This document shows positions 44,800-54,890 of a stretch of DNA of 64,000 nucleotides, one piece after another (position 1 is the stretch's first letter; each line of letters opens with the position of its first letter). Position numbers and translations under genes: made by a program. The notes under the pieces were generated by a model that saw only the letters and a program-made list of their open reading frames with translations, made no database searches and had not been told where the DNA came from. This DNA is from Larimichthys crocea (taxonomy: Eukaryota > Chordata > Actinopteri > Sciaenidae): NCBI RefSeq assembly GCF_000972845.2, contig NC_040017.1, positions 23,273,606 to 23,337,605 on the forward strand. Reading direction: 5' to 3'.

Positions 44800-47700
44800 G
44801 CGAGCTTTGTTAAGTATTTCAACAAGGGCACACTGTGACGTCCCGTAATGGATGTATGCTGGTAGAACAGACGGATGGCGTGTCAGGTTTGTCTGTGTTT
44901 TAGGAATAGGATCTAGATATTCAAAGCTGCACAGAGTGAGCTTTGCCTCATAATTTGAACAGTGAGTAACAAAACATCATTAACACACGATATCAGATAA
45001 TTGGAGTCGACCAAAGTATTTGTAATTCTTACAAAAGAGAAACTTGGCACAATTAACAGAGGCTTCATGGAGAGAAGCTTGAAAGCAGCAGGTGATGTTG
45101 TTGTTACTGGAGAGAAGGAAAGTGAGGAATAAAGTGAGAGTGGTTATGCACAAAGACTAAAGCAAGAATTCCAAGGCTACTTGGAAAAGCCAGAGATTTA
45201 TGTCGAGTTTTAACAGTTGGTCGATGCTACTAATGGTTTGCAGGCAACTGGAAAGTGCATGAAATTCTATAAGATTTGCATGCAGGACCTAGAGGGGTGT
45301 TAAGACGTCACCTTACAGCACTGCTGTTTTTATACATCAACATCTTAAGGGCTAAAAACTCAAGCAAGCCTTTCAATCATTGATTTTTGAACCGTCTCCA
45401 AAGCCTTAGTTGGCAAGATGACAGCTCCAAATGGCAGCAAGAAGTAACTGTTTATATCCAGAATTCATGTATCATCAGTAAACTGCACCCAGCACGCTCA
45501 TGTTTACTAACCCAGCCTCTGATTGCTTTATGCCAAAGGATACCAAAGGGATGAGAGAGGAAAAAGATCTAATGAGACCATGCTGAATGGAGCAGTCACT
45601 TGCTTGCAGTTTGCATTTTGCAAGTGTTCAGGGTCTCACTTAGCAGAGGTGGGATGTTCTTCTCCACTGAGGGCCTGTTTTTTAATCTCGGCTGCTAAAA
45701 CAGGTGTGTTTTCCCATTAATATCTTGACTAGTGCAGCGTTAAAGATAGTCTGCCACCCTCATTATGGGCCCTAATGCCACCGCGGCAGAGGCATGTTTA
45801 ATGTGCATATCAAGGCGATTTGTACAACAGCAGCCTTGATCAATGCAAGACTTGTGAAATTACAATAGTAACCAAACCAAGTAATGCTTGCCCTCCACAT
45901 TAATGCATTCTCCTTCACACCAGTGGTCAGTGCTCTTAGAGGGAAGGGTCTAAAATTGATATTGATGGGTCAAGGAGGGACAAAGGATGGTGTGAAATTA
46001 AAAGACAATATATTATATTATATAGATTGACCACTTACAATTGACTTAAGTGCAAATCAGAAGCTGGCACCTTCAGCAACAGCCATGATTTTCTTTTTAT
46101 GCACAGTTAGCCACTTGGCACACTGAGCACAGCACACTGCAGCCCCAATGCTCTGCACAGCTAAGAGGACTTTAATGGGTTTTTCTTTCTACTTTAGTTT
46201 AGCAACAAAACCTTCTGCCAGTCGCTGGTCAGGACATCACTGGACCCACCTGTCTCGTTTGAGTGCATTCTGCATGCTCAGCGACTCAGTAATGTAGCCT
46301 GGATGTGACTTGTTAGGAAGTTGTAGCCTTTACACCTTGATCATTAGCCGTCAAGAAGTGGTGATTACTAGAGCTGCTCTACTTGTACAGGAGTTGTGAA
46401 GAAGATATATAAGTTTATAAAGTTCAGAACTTTTAACAAAGCGTAATGGTAAGCCGTGAGGTTGCCAGCTTTGTTTTGCAAAGAAGCTATGTCATTATGT
46501 TGGCCTCCCAGGTTGAATACATTACTTTCATATCTGTAAACAAATGATGGATCTGCTCAATTTACCTGATTTGCATTGGTGGCTGCTTTGGACATTGTCA
46601 TTTTTTATTAGGCAGGGTTGTCAAACTGTTAATGCAATGTTGTTTAGGTGAGTGATTACAAATATTGTGAAGCAAAATCAGGCGAGTCTGTTCTGGATCA
46701 TCTTACCCTTTAGAGATGATTGAGTGTTGCTAGCTCGCTGCTGTTGGGCTCATATTATCACTTGGAATAAATATAATGACCTTCACATCTCTCTCTCTCT
46801 CTCTCTCTCTCCAATTCTGGCTTAATATGCACAATCTGTGATTACTGCACCTGATCTTTTTTTTTGACCTTGATGTTTTTGTTGTTGCTATGATGGTAAT
46901 TCTTACTGAGTGCTCCACATGTGAGGCAGTAAAAAAAAAAAAATGAAGTGAATTCCACCAAAAGAACATGAACTTACAGAGATGGATGTGAAATCTGCAA
47001 CGTCTAAGTGTGTATGAGCAGCATCAATCTCACTGTGAGGTCCCAGTGAGAAAGCCGAGGTGAGTTCTGCGTATAAAATTTTACTACATTATAGAAAAAT
47101 GAATATGAGTTTATAGAGATAACAGACACGAGTGTGGAAGCTGGAAAGCAGCTGGAACTGTGTGTGTATGGACAGCATCGGTCTCACCGTTAGCACTCTA
47201 CAGGAAAGCAGAAATGAGTACTGTGTATCATTTTCCTGGAACTGATGCTCCAATTTATCATCCTCTCTATGTCGGGTTTCAATCTGTCCTCTACCTGCTA
47301 ATCTCCCCCAGGAGGGATGGCAGGCCTGGGCCTGGCACAAAAGCATGCAGGAAGGCCGCTTGTTTATCTTTGATTTTATCAACAATCTGCTACTCTGGAA
47401 ATATAAAACACGCCACAAGACAACACGGCTTCGAGTCATGAGGCTGCTGTAAAAAAAAAAAACACTTGAATGTGCGAGATTTAGAAAAAAAGACGACGCC
47501 CAGATTGGCTTAAAAAACATTCCAGGGAGGAGGTTACTCGGAGGCATGGTATAAGTCACAGTGAGATGCATCCTCTGAAGATAAAGCCTGCCTGGACACA
47601 GCTCTCAAAATGATGTGGGACTGACAGCCGGAAGGGCATCAGAGACACAAACTGTCACAAACTGTTGATAAATGTCTCCCTATACAGCATTAATAGTCAT

Positions 47701-49890
47701 AATATGTTGCAGAGAAGCCTGTGATGATAGTAAAATAAATCTTGATCTTTTGTTGACTGACGGGCTTTAACAGAGCACAAACATCTGTCTCGGTATCTGT
47801 ATGTTTTGCTGCGAGTGAACTAGTGTGTGTAAGGCATGAAATTTGTCCTCTGGCTGTCCCTTAATTTGATTAGGGTGTACGGATCTAATGGATCAGAGAG
47901 ATAAGGAATGATTAACTGCAAGAATACGTATCACCCTTTTGTGTTTTACACAAATTTGCTTCGCATAACCTGATTGGACAACTTCAATCAGAGCCTCTAT
48001 CGGTGACAATAAATCTCCACCAGAATCCAAGTTGAAACAAATAATATTAAGAGAGACCGACACCCACACAGAGCACACTCGGAGGGAAGCAAATGCAGAC
48101 AAATCACACCACATCACAGACAATATATTCACAGTGTTTTTACAGTGCTTATAGTGCAGCTATTACTCATGAATGCAATGTGTAATTCTATTTCAGGAAA
48201 CCAAACAGAGCTGAACAATATTTCTAATCTTCATATATCTTGTAGAATTAATCGTCCCATATTTCTAACAGTGCAATACCCTTTCCTATTAACACAGTCA
48301 TATGCATTGCTAAGTAAGTCTGTGGTGTTTTTTTTAATATTGCTTTAGATAAGTAGTGTAAACACTCAGCAGACCACAAAGCCTTTCAGTCCAGAGATGG
48401 TGGCAATACAATAAAAATCCATTACAACTTTGGCAAAGCAATCATGTCAGGGTGAGAAGGTTAACACAAGCAATAAGGACTTGCTTACTTGCATCTGAAC
48501 TTTGTTTGCCTTTGTCTGTTGTGTAGGTAGAGTGTGTACACAAAGTGAAATGTTCAGTCGAGAATGCTGCAGGGTTTTTAGCCATGCTGGTTGACTGGCT
48601 CCAGGGAATCTTTGGTCCAGGCTGAAATATCTCAAACATACATCGTCATGAAATGTGTTACATTCATTCATACTACCCAGAGGTTGAATCCCACTGACAT
48701 GAGTGACCTCTTGTCTTTTCCTCTGGATCCCGCATGAGCTTGACATTTGTGTTTTTTTAAGTGAAATGTCTCAACAACTACAGCTTTGCATTGAAGAGTT
48801 TTATTATATCCATTTATGTCCCTTTCACAACAAATCTAAATAACTTTGGTGATGCGCTTGACTTTTGATTTAGCACCACTGTTAGGTCAACATTTTAATT
48901 TGTCCAGGTTCGTGACATTAACATCAGCCTCAGCTGTACTTTGTGTTTAATCAGCAAACGTCTAATACACTAATCTATGATAGCAAACTGTATACCTGCC
49001 AATCATCAGCATGCATTGTTATTGTGAGCATGCAAGCATGCTGCAGAAAGTACTGCTGTGCCAAGTGCAACCTAACAGTAAGCACCTGGAGTCATACACT
49101 GCTAACACAGCTTTGAACAGAGCAGAGTGACTGTACAGCACAGTGAGATTACTACATAAAACAAAAGTGGAGACGGTTTGTGTCTGCGCAGAGGCGACGG
49201 ATGAAACAACAGAGCATCACTCTGCTTTAAATGTCAAACTTGATTACATCTTTTCTTTCTGTTTTTATACTGATCAGTTGAAAGTTTCCGAAGTCTGGCT
49301 TCACCACTGCTGTATGAATTTGCATGAGATCTGACTTTCATGAGGCCAGACCAATAATAATGGAGACAATAAAGATAATGTAATACTGACAGCTATTTAA
49401 GTGATATTAATGACCACTGGGACACATTACTGTAGAAATACCGGACTAATATAAGAAGATTTAAAGTGAATGACAGAATAAATTTATCCCAGAGCATCCT
49501 GAATTATTTCAACACAGACAGGAGACATAAACTGAGCGTGTATGTGTCTGTCATCTGTGGTTTTCTACCGACATATTGGCTGTCTGCCCAAAGAAGAATT
49601 ACACCAGAGTCACTTCCACACCAACCATTGACAATTTCATTGCCTAGATTAAAAATTTCAAACACGCTTGAGGATTCATCGTAATTGTTTTTTCACATTC
49701 ATCACATGATGAAACAGGAGATGTAAACGCTCAGGGGAAATACTGTTTTCACTCCAAACAGTTCTAACCACTCGTTTCTGCTATTGTCTCAAACAATTTA
49801 ACGAGTTTGAGAGGATTGTGATCACTCAAAATTAGGGATGTAGCGAAACTGAATGACCTTGCACCATGGTGCAGACCAGCATCGTACTCT
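44800..49890. other. intergenic stretch without recognised gene
   Basis: About 5 kb. Contains a (TC)n run at 46789-46811. The open frames here (for example 47089-47571 minus) show no domain, signal or repeat structure that would support a gene. Upstream LRR and LDLa exons of rxfp2 would be expected in or right of here; I did not see them. Confidence 0.6.
46789..46811. repeat. (TC)n microsatellite
   Basis: About 11 TC dinucleotides in intergenic DNA. Confidence 0.95.
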
Positions 49891-49898
49891 GAGGCAGA

Positions 49899-49992
49899 CC
49901 ATAGACAGTATACAATGGATGTAGTATCAGCGACGTCACCTACAGGTTTCTGAAGAGTGTGGTGGCTCTGGTTGCCGCCATATTGGCAGTGC
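49899..49992. repeat. dispersed teleost repeat fragment
   Basis: ACCATAGACAGTATACAATG ... GACGTCACCTACAGGTTTCT, then GAAGAG ... GCCGCCATATTGG resembles a family I recognise in percomorph genomes ('ATAGACTGTATATAAAGATGG ... GTCACC ... GCCGCCATCTTGG'). Class unknown. It sits just upstream of the coiled-coil gene's promoter. Confidence 0.5.
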
Positions 49993-50116
49993 AACCATGT
50001 GTTTACATTTGAATTACACCATGTGACTTAGAATGTAAACAAATCAGAGAAAAAGGAGGCGGGACAAATGGAACTGTACAGATCAGAGCAAAACCACACA
50101 TTAAAGGCACATGCAT

Positions 50117-50175
50117 TGTGACATCATCAGGACTGTATATAAGGCCACGACGCTTCAGTCAGTCAGATCCTTTCA
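50117..50175 (+). promoter_or_regulatory. core promoter of the coiled-coil gene
   Basis: TATATAAG at 50136-50143. A start would be expected about 30 bases on, near CTTCAGTCAGTCAG (50152-50165). A CRE/AP-1-like TGACATCA lies at 50119-50126, and a GC-box-like GGAGGCGGGA at about 50056-50065. This would give a leader of roughly 165 bases before the ATG at 50330. Confidence 0.55.
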
Positions 50176-50329
50176 GACCTTTCAAATCGTGATACCACAG
50201 TGAGAAAGAGCCAGAAAAGACAATTTGCAAAGAGACAACGACTGATACAGAATACAACTGTTCGTCAGAGATCTACAACTGCAACCTACAAGCATTACTT
50301 TGTGACTGACTACCAGCCAAAGAAAGAAA

Positions 50330-51565
50330 ATGCAGTGCCCTGGGAACCCCAGTGGTAACCAGAAGAGCGATGAAGAGCAGACCGTACGCGGCTGCTTTTG
50401 TGAGACCAGCTGCCAACTCAACCAAGAGTTGGAGGAAACAAAAGCACAGCTGAAGAGACAAAAATCCTTGAAGGAGAAGATCATCAACAAGGAAAAAGAA
50501 ACAAGGCAGGAGCTAGAGAGACTCAAGAAGTACACCAATCCAGAAACTCTCAGCACCGCAAAGATCGCCAACCAAGTCAGCGACAACACCAAGAGGAAGA
50601 AAAAGAAACTCTTGCAGGTCGACTATGAGGAGCTGCAGGTGGCTCACATCATTAATGAGGAAAAGTTCCAGGCAGAGCAGAACAAAAACAAGCTTCTCCA
50701 GGAGGAACTGGAACGCCTCAATATTTCATACCAAGTGCTCAACGCCAGGTATGAAAATGATGTCCCCAAGCTCAAAAAGCAGGCCTTTTACCTTCAGTGT
50801 GATCTTGATAATGAGATCCTGCAGAAGCATCTCGAGCAATCTGACTACGAAGAAGCCTTCAAGGCACTCCAGGAAGAGAGAGAGAAAAACAAGACTCTCC
50901 AAGAACAACTGGAGAAGGCGAGTGTGTCACTCCATGAGGTCAAGCAGCAGGCTGACACCCTGAGGTTTGACCTTGAGAAGGAGCTTGAGCAGAAGAAACT
51001 CCTGCAGACAAGTTATGAGGAGCTGCAAGAGACACACAAGCTCAGTCAGGACAAGTTCTCTGCCGAGATTGAAGCTGAAAGGGAAAAGAGCATGATTCTA
51101 AAGAAGGAACTGGACAAGATGCACGAGACTACCCAGAAGTATGAGGCCGAAGTCACCACGGTCAGAGAGCAGGCCGAGACCCTGCAGCGTGAGCTTGAAA
51201 CGGAAGTCAAGTCTCATGCAGTCTCAGTGTCAGAGGGCTTCCGTATGATCCAAAACGTGAGGGCTGAGCAGGAAGCCATCCGTCAACAGATGGCAGAAGA
51301 GATCACTGTCCTGCAGCAAAACGCCCGTGAGAGCGAAAAGATTTTTGGAAGCGAGCTGGACAACCTGAAAACTCAGCTCAGTGTTCAGATCTCACTCAAC
51401 CTGGAGCTATCCACTGAGCTCCAGGCTGAGAGAGAGGCTCTCCAAAAAATCACAGACAGTAATGACAACCAACCACCAAAGAAGGCTGAAGCCGGTGAGG
51501 ACAAGCAGTGTGAACAGCAGGCGACCATCAGTCCTGACTGGCCCCGAACCACCAAAGGAGGCTGA
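50330..51565 (+). CDS. intronless coiled-coil protein, unrecognised family
   Basis: 411 residues from ATG at 50330 (context AGAAAATGC; TATA box 190 bases upstream) to TGA at 51563. No family recognised. The first 30 residues are Cys-rich (CFCETSC at 22-28), followed by heptad-rich Glu/Lys/Leu/Gln sequence to about residue 375, so almost all coiled coil. A KRKKKK patch (88-93) could be a nuclear signal. Internal repeats of about 67 residues are visible: EELERL (125), EQLEKA (192) and KELDKM (259) each lead into a QA-x-x-L-x-x-x-L-(E/D)-x-E motif. LLQVDYEELQVAH (94) and LLQTSYEELQETH (224) are also copies. No introns, while its neighbours are heavily spliced. The stop lies in a 69-bp repeat array and is probably premature. 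A cytoskeletal or golgin-like scaffold role would be a guess. Confidence 0.75.
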   Translation: MQCPGNPSGNQKSDEEQTVRGCFCETSCQLNQELEETKAQLKRQKSLKEKIINKEKETRQELERLKKYTNPETLSTAKIANQVSDNTKRKKKKLLQVDYEELQVAHIINEEKFQAEQNKNKLLQEELERLNISYQVLNARYENDVPKLKKQAFYLQCDLDNEILQKHLEQSDYEEAFKALQEEREKNKTLQEQLEKASVSLHEVKQQADTLRFDLEKELEQKKLLQTSYEELQETHKLSQDKFSAEIEAEREKSMILKKELDKMHETTQKYEAEVTTVREQAETLQRELETEVKSHAVSVSEGFRMIQNVRAEQEAIRQQMAEEITVLQQNARESEKIFGSELDNLKTQLSVQISLNLELSTELQAEREALQKITDSNDNQPPKKAEAGEDKQCEQQATISPDWPRTTKGG

Positions 51566-51694
51566 AGCCTGAGGACAAGCGTGCGAGCAGCAGGAGACCA
51601 TCAGTCCTGCACTGGCCCTCGAACCACCGAAGCAGGCTGAGGACAAGCAGTGCGAGCAGCAGGCGACCATCAGTCCTGCACTGGCCCTCGAATC
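51497..51694 (+). repeat. 69-bp tandem repeat array, three units
   Basis: Units start GAGGACAAGC at 51497, 51571 and 51639. The intact unit encodes 23 residues (EDKQCEQQATISPALALEPP then KQA). The first unit has lost single bases (GCACTG to GACTG, CCCTCG to CCCCG) and gained a short insert. The second has lost one base (AAGCAGTG to AAGCGTG). These shifts create the stop of the 411-residue frame. Confidence 0.85.
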
Positions 51695-51916
51695 CCAGAG
51701 AGGCGCTCAGGGAAATCTTCCAGACAGGACAGCAGAACCACCTTCTGTCGGAAGAGACCCGTCACTTTTGGGGTTGAGGAAACCAGCGAGGTGGAAGAGG
51801 AGGAGGGAGAACTAAAGAACATCGAGTTCTCCGGGTTTTCTCCAGGTGCTCTGGTTTCCCCTGCGTCCAAGGACGCAAAAAAATGCACACACACAAAAAA
51901 AAAAAAAAAAAATTAA
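51650..51916 (+). CDS. probable displaced C-terminal part of the coiled-coil protein
   Basis: In another frame downstream of the stop, the sequence reads FCRKRPVTFGVEETSEVEEE, then EGELKNIEFSGFSPG. Its composition (basic then acidic, ordered) looks like real protein. KRPVTF fits the R-x-V-x-F docking motif of protein phosphatase 1, which is a short motif and may be chance. It is separated from the main frame by the single-base shifts in the repeat array and at least one more, so the gene is either broken, misassembled or shorter than its relatives. Confidence 0.4.
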   Translation: MRAAGDHQSCTGPRIPERRSGKSSRQDSRTTFCRKRPVTFGVEETSEVEEEEGELKNIEFSGFSPGALVSPASKDAKKCTHTKKKKKN

Positions 51917-51941
51917 AACAAACAAACAAAAAAAGTTCAAA
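51895..51941 (+). repeat. poly(A)/A-rich tract after the coiled-coil gene
   Basis: About 19 A, then TTAAAACAAACAAACAAAAAAA. It may be the tail of a retroposed copy or simple A-rich DNA. No AATAAA is seen just before it. Confidence 0.8.
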
Positions 51942-52495
51942 GTTCAGATATTGTTCTTGGGCCTTTTTACAGAAACACCCTGTCTGTGTCATTCTAATTT
52001 AAGATGACTTACAGAAACATAAAATGATCTCAGGTTTTGAATTAGCTGATAATATCCTAACTGAATATAAAAATATAATATTTATTCAAATATTAATTCT
52101 TCTCTGCAATTAACGTTTATGCTAAATTCATTTTTTGTCCTTCACAGTCATTGGCAACTGAGAATTCATGGATTCATGCATTTGTTCTTTAAAGCTACAT
52201 TACAACCAGTTCACCCATTAACAATAAAAACGGGTTAAAACTGAAATTGAACTATGTAGAATGCCTCAGAATAGTTGTGGTGTTTTTAAAGTGAGGTTGT
52301 AGCTGTATTTATAGCTGCAGTAGAGAAGTAGAGCTATGCACTGCTGTGGACAGGGTCAGCAGAAAAATATATTTTTGTCAAGAGAAATGACAATCAGAGG
52401 TTGCATTCCAGTGTCAGCACTGCAAAAAAACAAAACACAACAAAATAGAATACGTGAAATATTCCGACTGTGTGCGCCACCTGGACCACATGCAG
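51942..52495. other. intergenic, nothing recognised
   Basis: About 550 bases of AT-rich DNA between the poly(A) tract and the tetranucleotide repeat; no open frame of note. Confidence 0.7.
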
Positions 52496-52497
52496 AA

Positions 52498-52540
<43 letters not shown>

Positions 52541-52541
52541 A
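52496..52541. repeat. (AATA)n microsatellite
   Basis: About eleven perfect tetranucleotide units. Confidence 0.95.
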
Positions 52542-52628
52542 AGGTTATGCTCCTAGAAATTACGTTAACTGCTCCGTTTCAGCCGCTCCGCGTCGCAAGT
52601 TCATTTGCAACCATAGCAACCAGTGACC

Positions 52629-52877
52629 AGTAGGGATGTAACGATACACTCAACTCACGACTCGATTCGAGTCACGATTTTTTGTTCACGATACGATTTT
52701 TTCACGATTTTTTAAAATCAAAATGAGCTACAGACAAATTATGACCAAATAAAATTATAGCACGCGCTGTGCGGGTTCCCATTCGCCAAGAATCGCGATT
52801 TTCTGTCAACCGATGCGAATCGTCGCGCATTTGTACCGATTTTTATTCGTGTCACGATGCATCGTTACATCCCTACT
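52629..52877. mobile_element. hAT-like MITE, 249 bp
   Basis: Terminal inverted repeats AGTAGGGATGTAACGATAC at the left and GCATCGTTACATCCCTACT at the right, with inner CACGATT-rich copies. 'GGGATGTAACGATAC' ends are typical of fish hAT-type non-autonomous elements. An 8-bp target duplication is not seen (CAGTGACC against CAAAATAT), so it is old or its ends are not exact. Confidence 0.65.
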
Positions 52878-54440
52878 CAAAATATTTTTAAAAAAGGGGG
52901 CTACAAAACTGACCTGGTCTCAAAAATCTAGAACTGCATCCGCATCTCTGTCTTTATAGTTTCATAGCACAGCTGCTGAGGGGCAAACTCCTTTGAAAGG
53001 AAACTCAGGAGGTGCTCGATCTTATTGCCTTCATACCGTAGGAGGACAAATACAGTTCACAGTGTTAATAAAAGAGGAATACTGGGCTACAGCTCTACAG
53101 AGCCATGATGGCATTTGTTTATTTTAGTAGTCATCAGATGGGAAAATATTTTTTTCAACCCCTGACCTCCTTCACCTTTTGCCATTTGCTTTGTGCGCAT
53201 TTGTATTTGCACGCTTCTATTTTAGTTTGGCTTATAATGGATCCAGCAATTAACACTTTCCCTTTATTGCACCTGATTATTCACATGTTTGGTTGCTGCT
53301 TGTATGCTATAGTGCAGCATTACTTTTTGCTCAGCATCATATTGTTAGTACAAGATTCAGAGGTTTAATTCCCACTGTCACTACACATGGTTGAAAAAAG
53401 GGAGAAATTTGTTTAAAAGAACCCATAAAGCTTAATATATTAAAAACATAGATCTGCCTGAAAGCTCACTTTACCACATCTTACTCCACACAACTTAACC
53501 AGAGCAAGGACCAGAGCAGAGAGGAAATCTGGATCAAGTGTGCATGAAAGAAATTGCTATTCAGTTGTAGCGGCCATGCTGCTTGATATTTGCCAACAGC
53601 TGTCAACATACAGAGCAGCAGAGAGAGAGAGTATTCATGAGGTTTGCTTTCTCTGCATGGTGCCACCATCACAGCGCAGATTCACAAATTAACAACTGCT
53701 TAAAGAGTGTAGCCCGGCGAGCTTTGTGAAAAGCCAAAATGCACGAGAAAGAAAATGAACCAACAGCAACCACAAACTCGTGCTGCTTTCTGGCGACAGC
53801 CAAACACAATCTTTGGAATTATTCTTGGTTGCTCAGGTCGCTCATATTTAATTCTGCGCTTCATTAAAATGCATGTTGCACCCTGTTATAAAACTGCTCT
53901 CCCTCCTCCTCCTCCACCTCCACCATATTATTCTGACTAAAGGACCACAGGTCACAAGTTCAAGGTATTGTTATTCTTCTGGCCCAGCACATTCACACCA
54001 AACATCCTCACAAATGTCAATAAGTAATTACACAACTCTCTTTTTATTCAAAAACAAAGATGAGAAAAGAAAAAAGTTTTATATTTTTATTGCAGATTTT
54101 GGTTGGGGCAACAAATATCAAAATATGTTAAAGATGATTATAATCATTATTATAGGTACACTTTCACAAATAGTAAGTCTACAAGAGACCAACTATGTCA
54201 GGTTTTCCCATTTTTACCTGTTTTACCTCCTCTGCTGATTTATTTCTGCATATTATAAAACACCACCAGAATGCTGTAAGAGGATTATGAGCTCCTTTGA
54301 AATTATTCCAGTTTTATTTTTCACGTCCAACATCAAAGTCAGAAACTTTGATGTTGGAGGATGAAAACGAGCCATCATAATTATGATCCTTAAAGCATAA
54401 ATAAATGTACTGTTATCACCCATTATTACGCTATTCAGGC
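52878..54440. other. intergenic, no gene recognised
   Basis: About 1.6 kb. A plus-strand open frame at 53105-53368 is hydrophobic but has no recognisable domain. A perfect 13-bp hairpin lies at 54327-54357. Confidence 0.6.
54327..54357. repeat. perfect hairpin, 13-bp stem with 5-base loop
   Basis: CCAACATCAAAGT, loop CAGAA, then ACTTTGATGTTGG. No run of T follows on either strand. Too short for a typical miRNA precursor. Confidence 0.8.
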
Positions 54441-54446
54441 ACAGAT

Positions 54447-54840
54447 GTTTCAAGGTTTCAAGTTTTTATTGTCAGAACTGCAAATGTACAAGACATACAC
54501 AGAATTGAAATTACGTTTCTCTCTGTCCAAACGTAAAGATGTAAACATATATATAAAATAAAATAAAATAAAATAGAATAGAATAAATAAATATGAAATA
54601 AAAATATAAAATAAAAATAAAGATAAAAATATATACAATATATTTGAGTCTGTAAAGTGGCTGGTGCCTTTTGGGGGGGGGGGGGTCAGCAGTGTCCAGA
54701 GTTTGTGGGGGCAGCGGGCGGAGAAGAAAGGGGGGGCAGTACTGGGAGGGAGTTCAGCATCCTGATGGCCTGGTGCATGAAGCTGTCTCTCAGTCTGATG
54801 TGACAGTGAGGTCATTAAAGTACACGGGCAGTGCAGTGTC
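54447..54840 (-). mobile_element. LINE 3' end with decayed ORF2 terminus
   Basis: Read on the minus strand: a reading like LHAPGHQDAELPPSTAPPFF, similar to the end of many teleost LINE ORF2s ('...FYPRAIRLLNSL...'), then C-rich and AT-rich stretches, then GTACATTTGCAGTTCTGACA and ATAAA with the tandem tail ACTTGAAACCTTGAAAC. Truncated at the 5' side, as LINE copies usually are. Contains a poly(G) run (54670-54685) and AAATA repeats (54555-54625). Confidence 0.65.
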
Positions 54841-54864
54841 TCTATTCTGTAAATAAATCCCCCT

Positions 54865-54890
54865 AAATCGGACACACTGGACCTTTAAAC
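54865..54890. repeat. end of a common percomorph repeat
   Basis: CGGACACACTGGACCTTTAA is the end sequence of an abundant fish repeat ('...CCTACACACTGGACCTTTAA'). Only this end is seen here; better copies of the ends occur at 56403 and 57564. Confidence 0.4.

Noticed and set aside
47089..47571. 160-residue open frame (-)
   Set aside because: Longest frame in that stretch, but no domain, no splice signals and low protein-like order.
50625..50963. Arg/Ser-rich open frame overlapping the coiled-coil gene
   Set aside because: Shadow frame of the coiled-coil gene; its codon composition explains the Arg/Ser bias.
51497..51694. Tandem repeats considered as a CRISPR-like array
   Set aside because: The units are contiguous coding repeats without spacers, in a vertebrate genome.
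53105..53368. Hydrophobic 87-residue open frame (+)
   Set aside because: Phe/Leu/His-rich without the regular spacing of membrane segments and no family resemblance.
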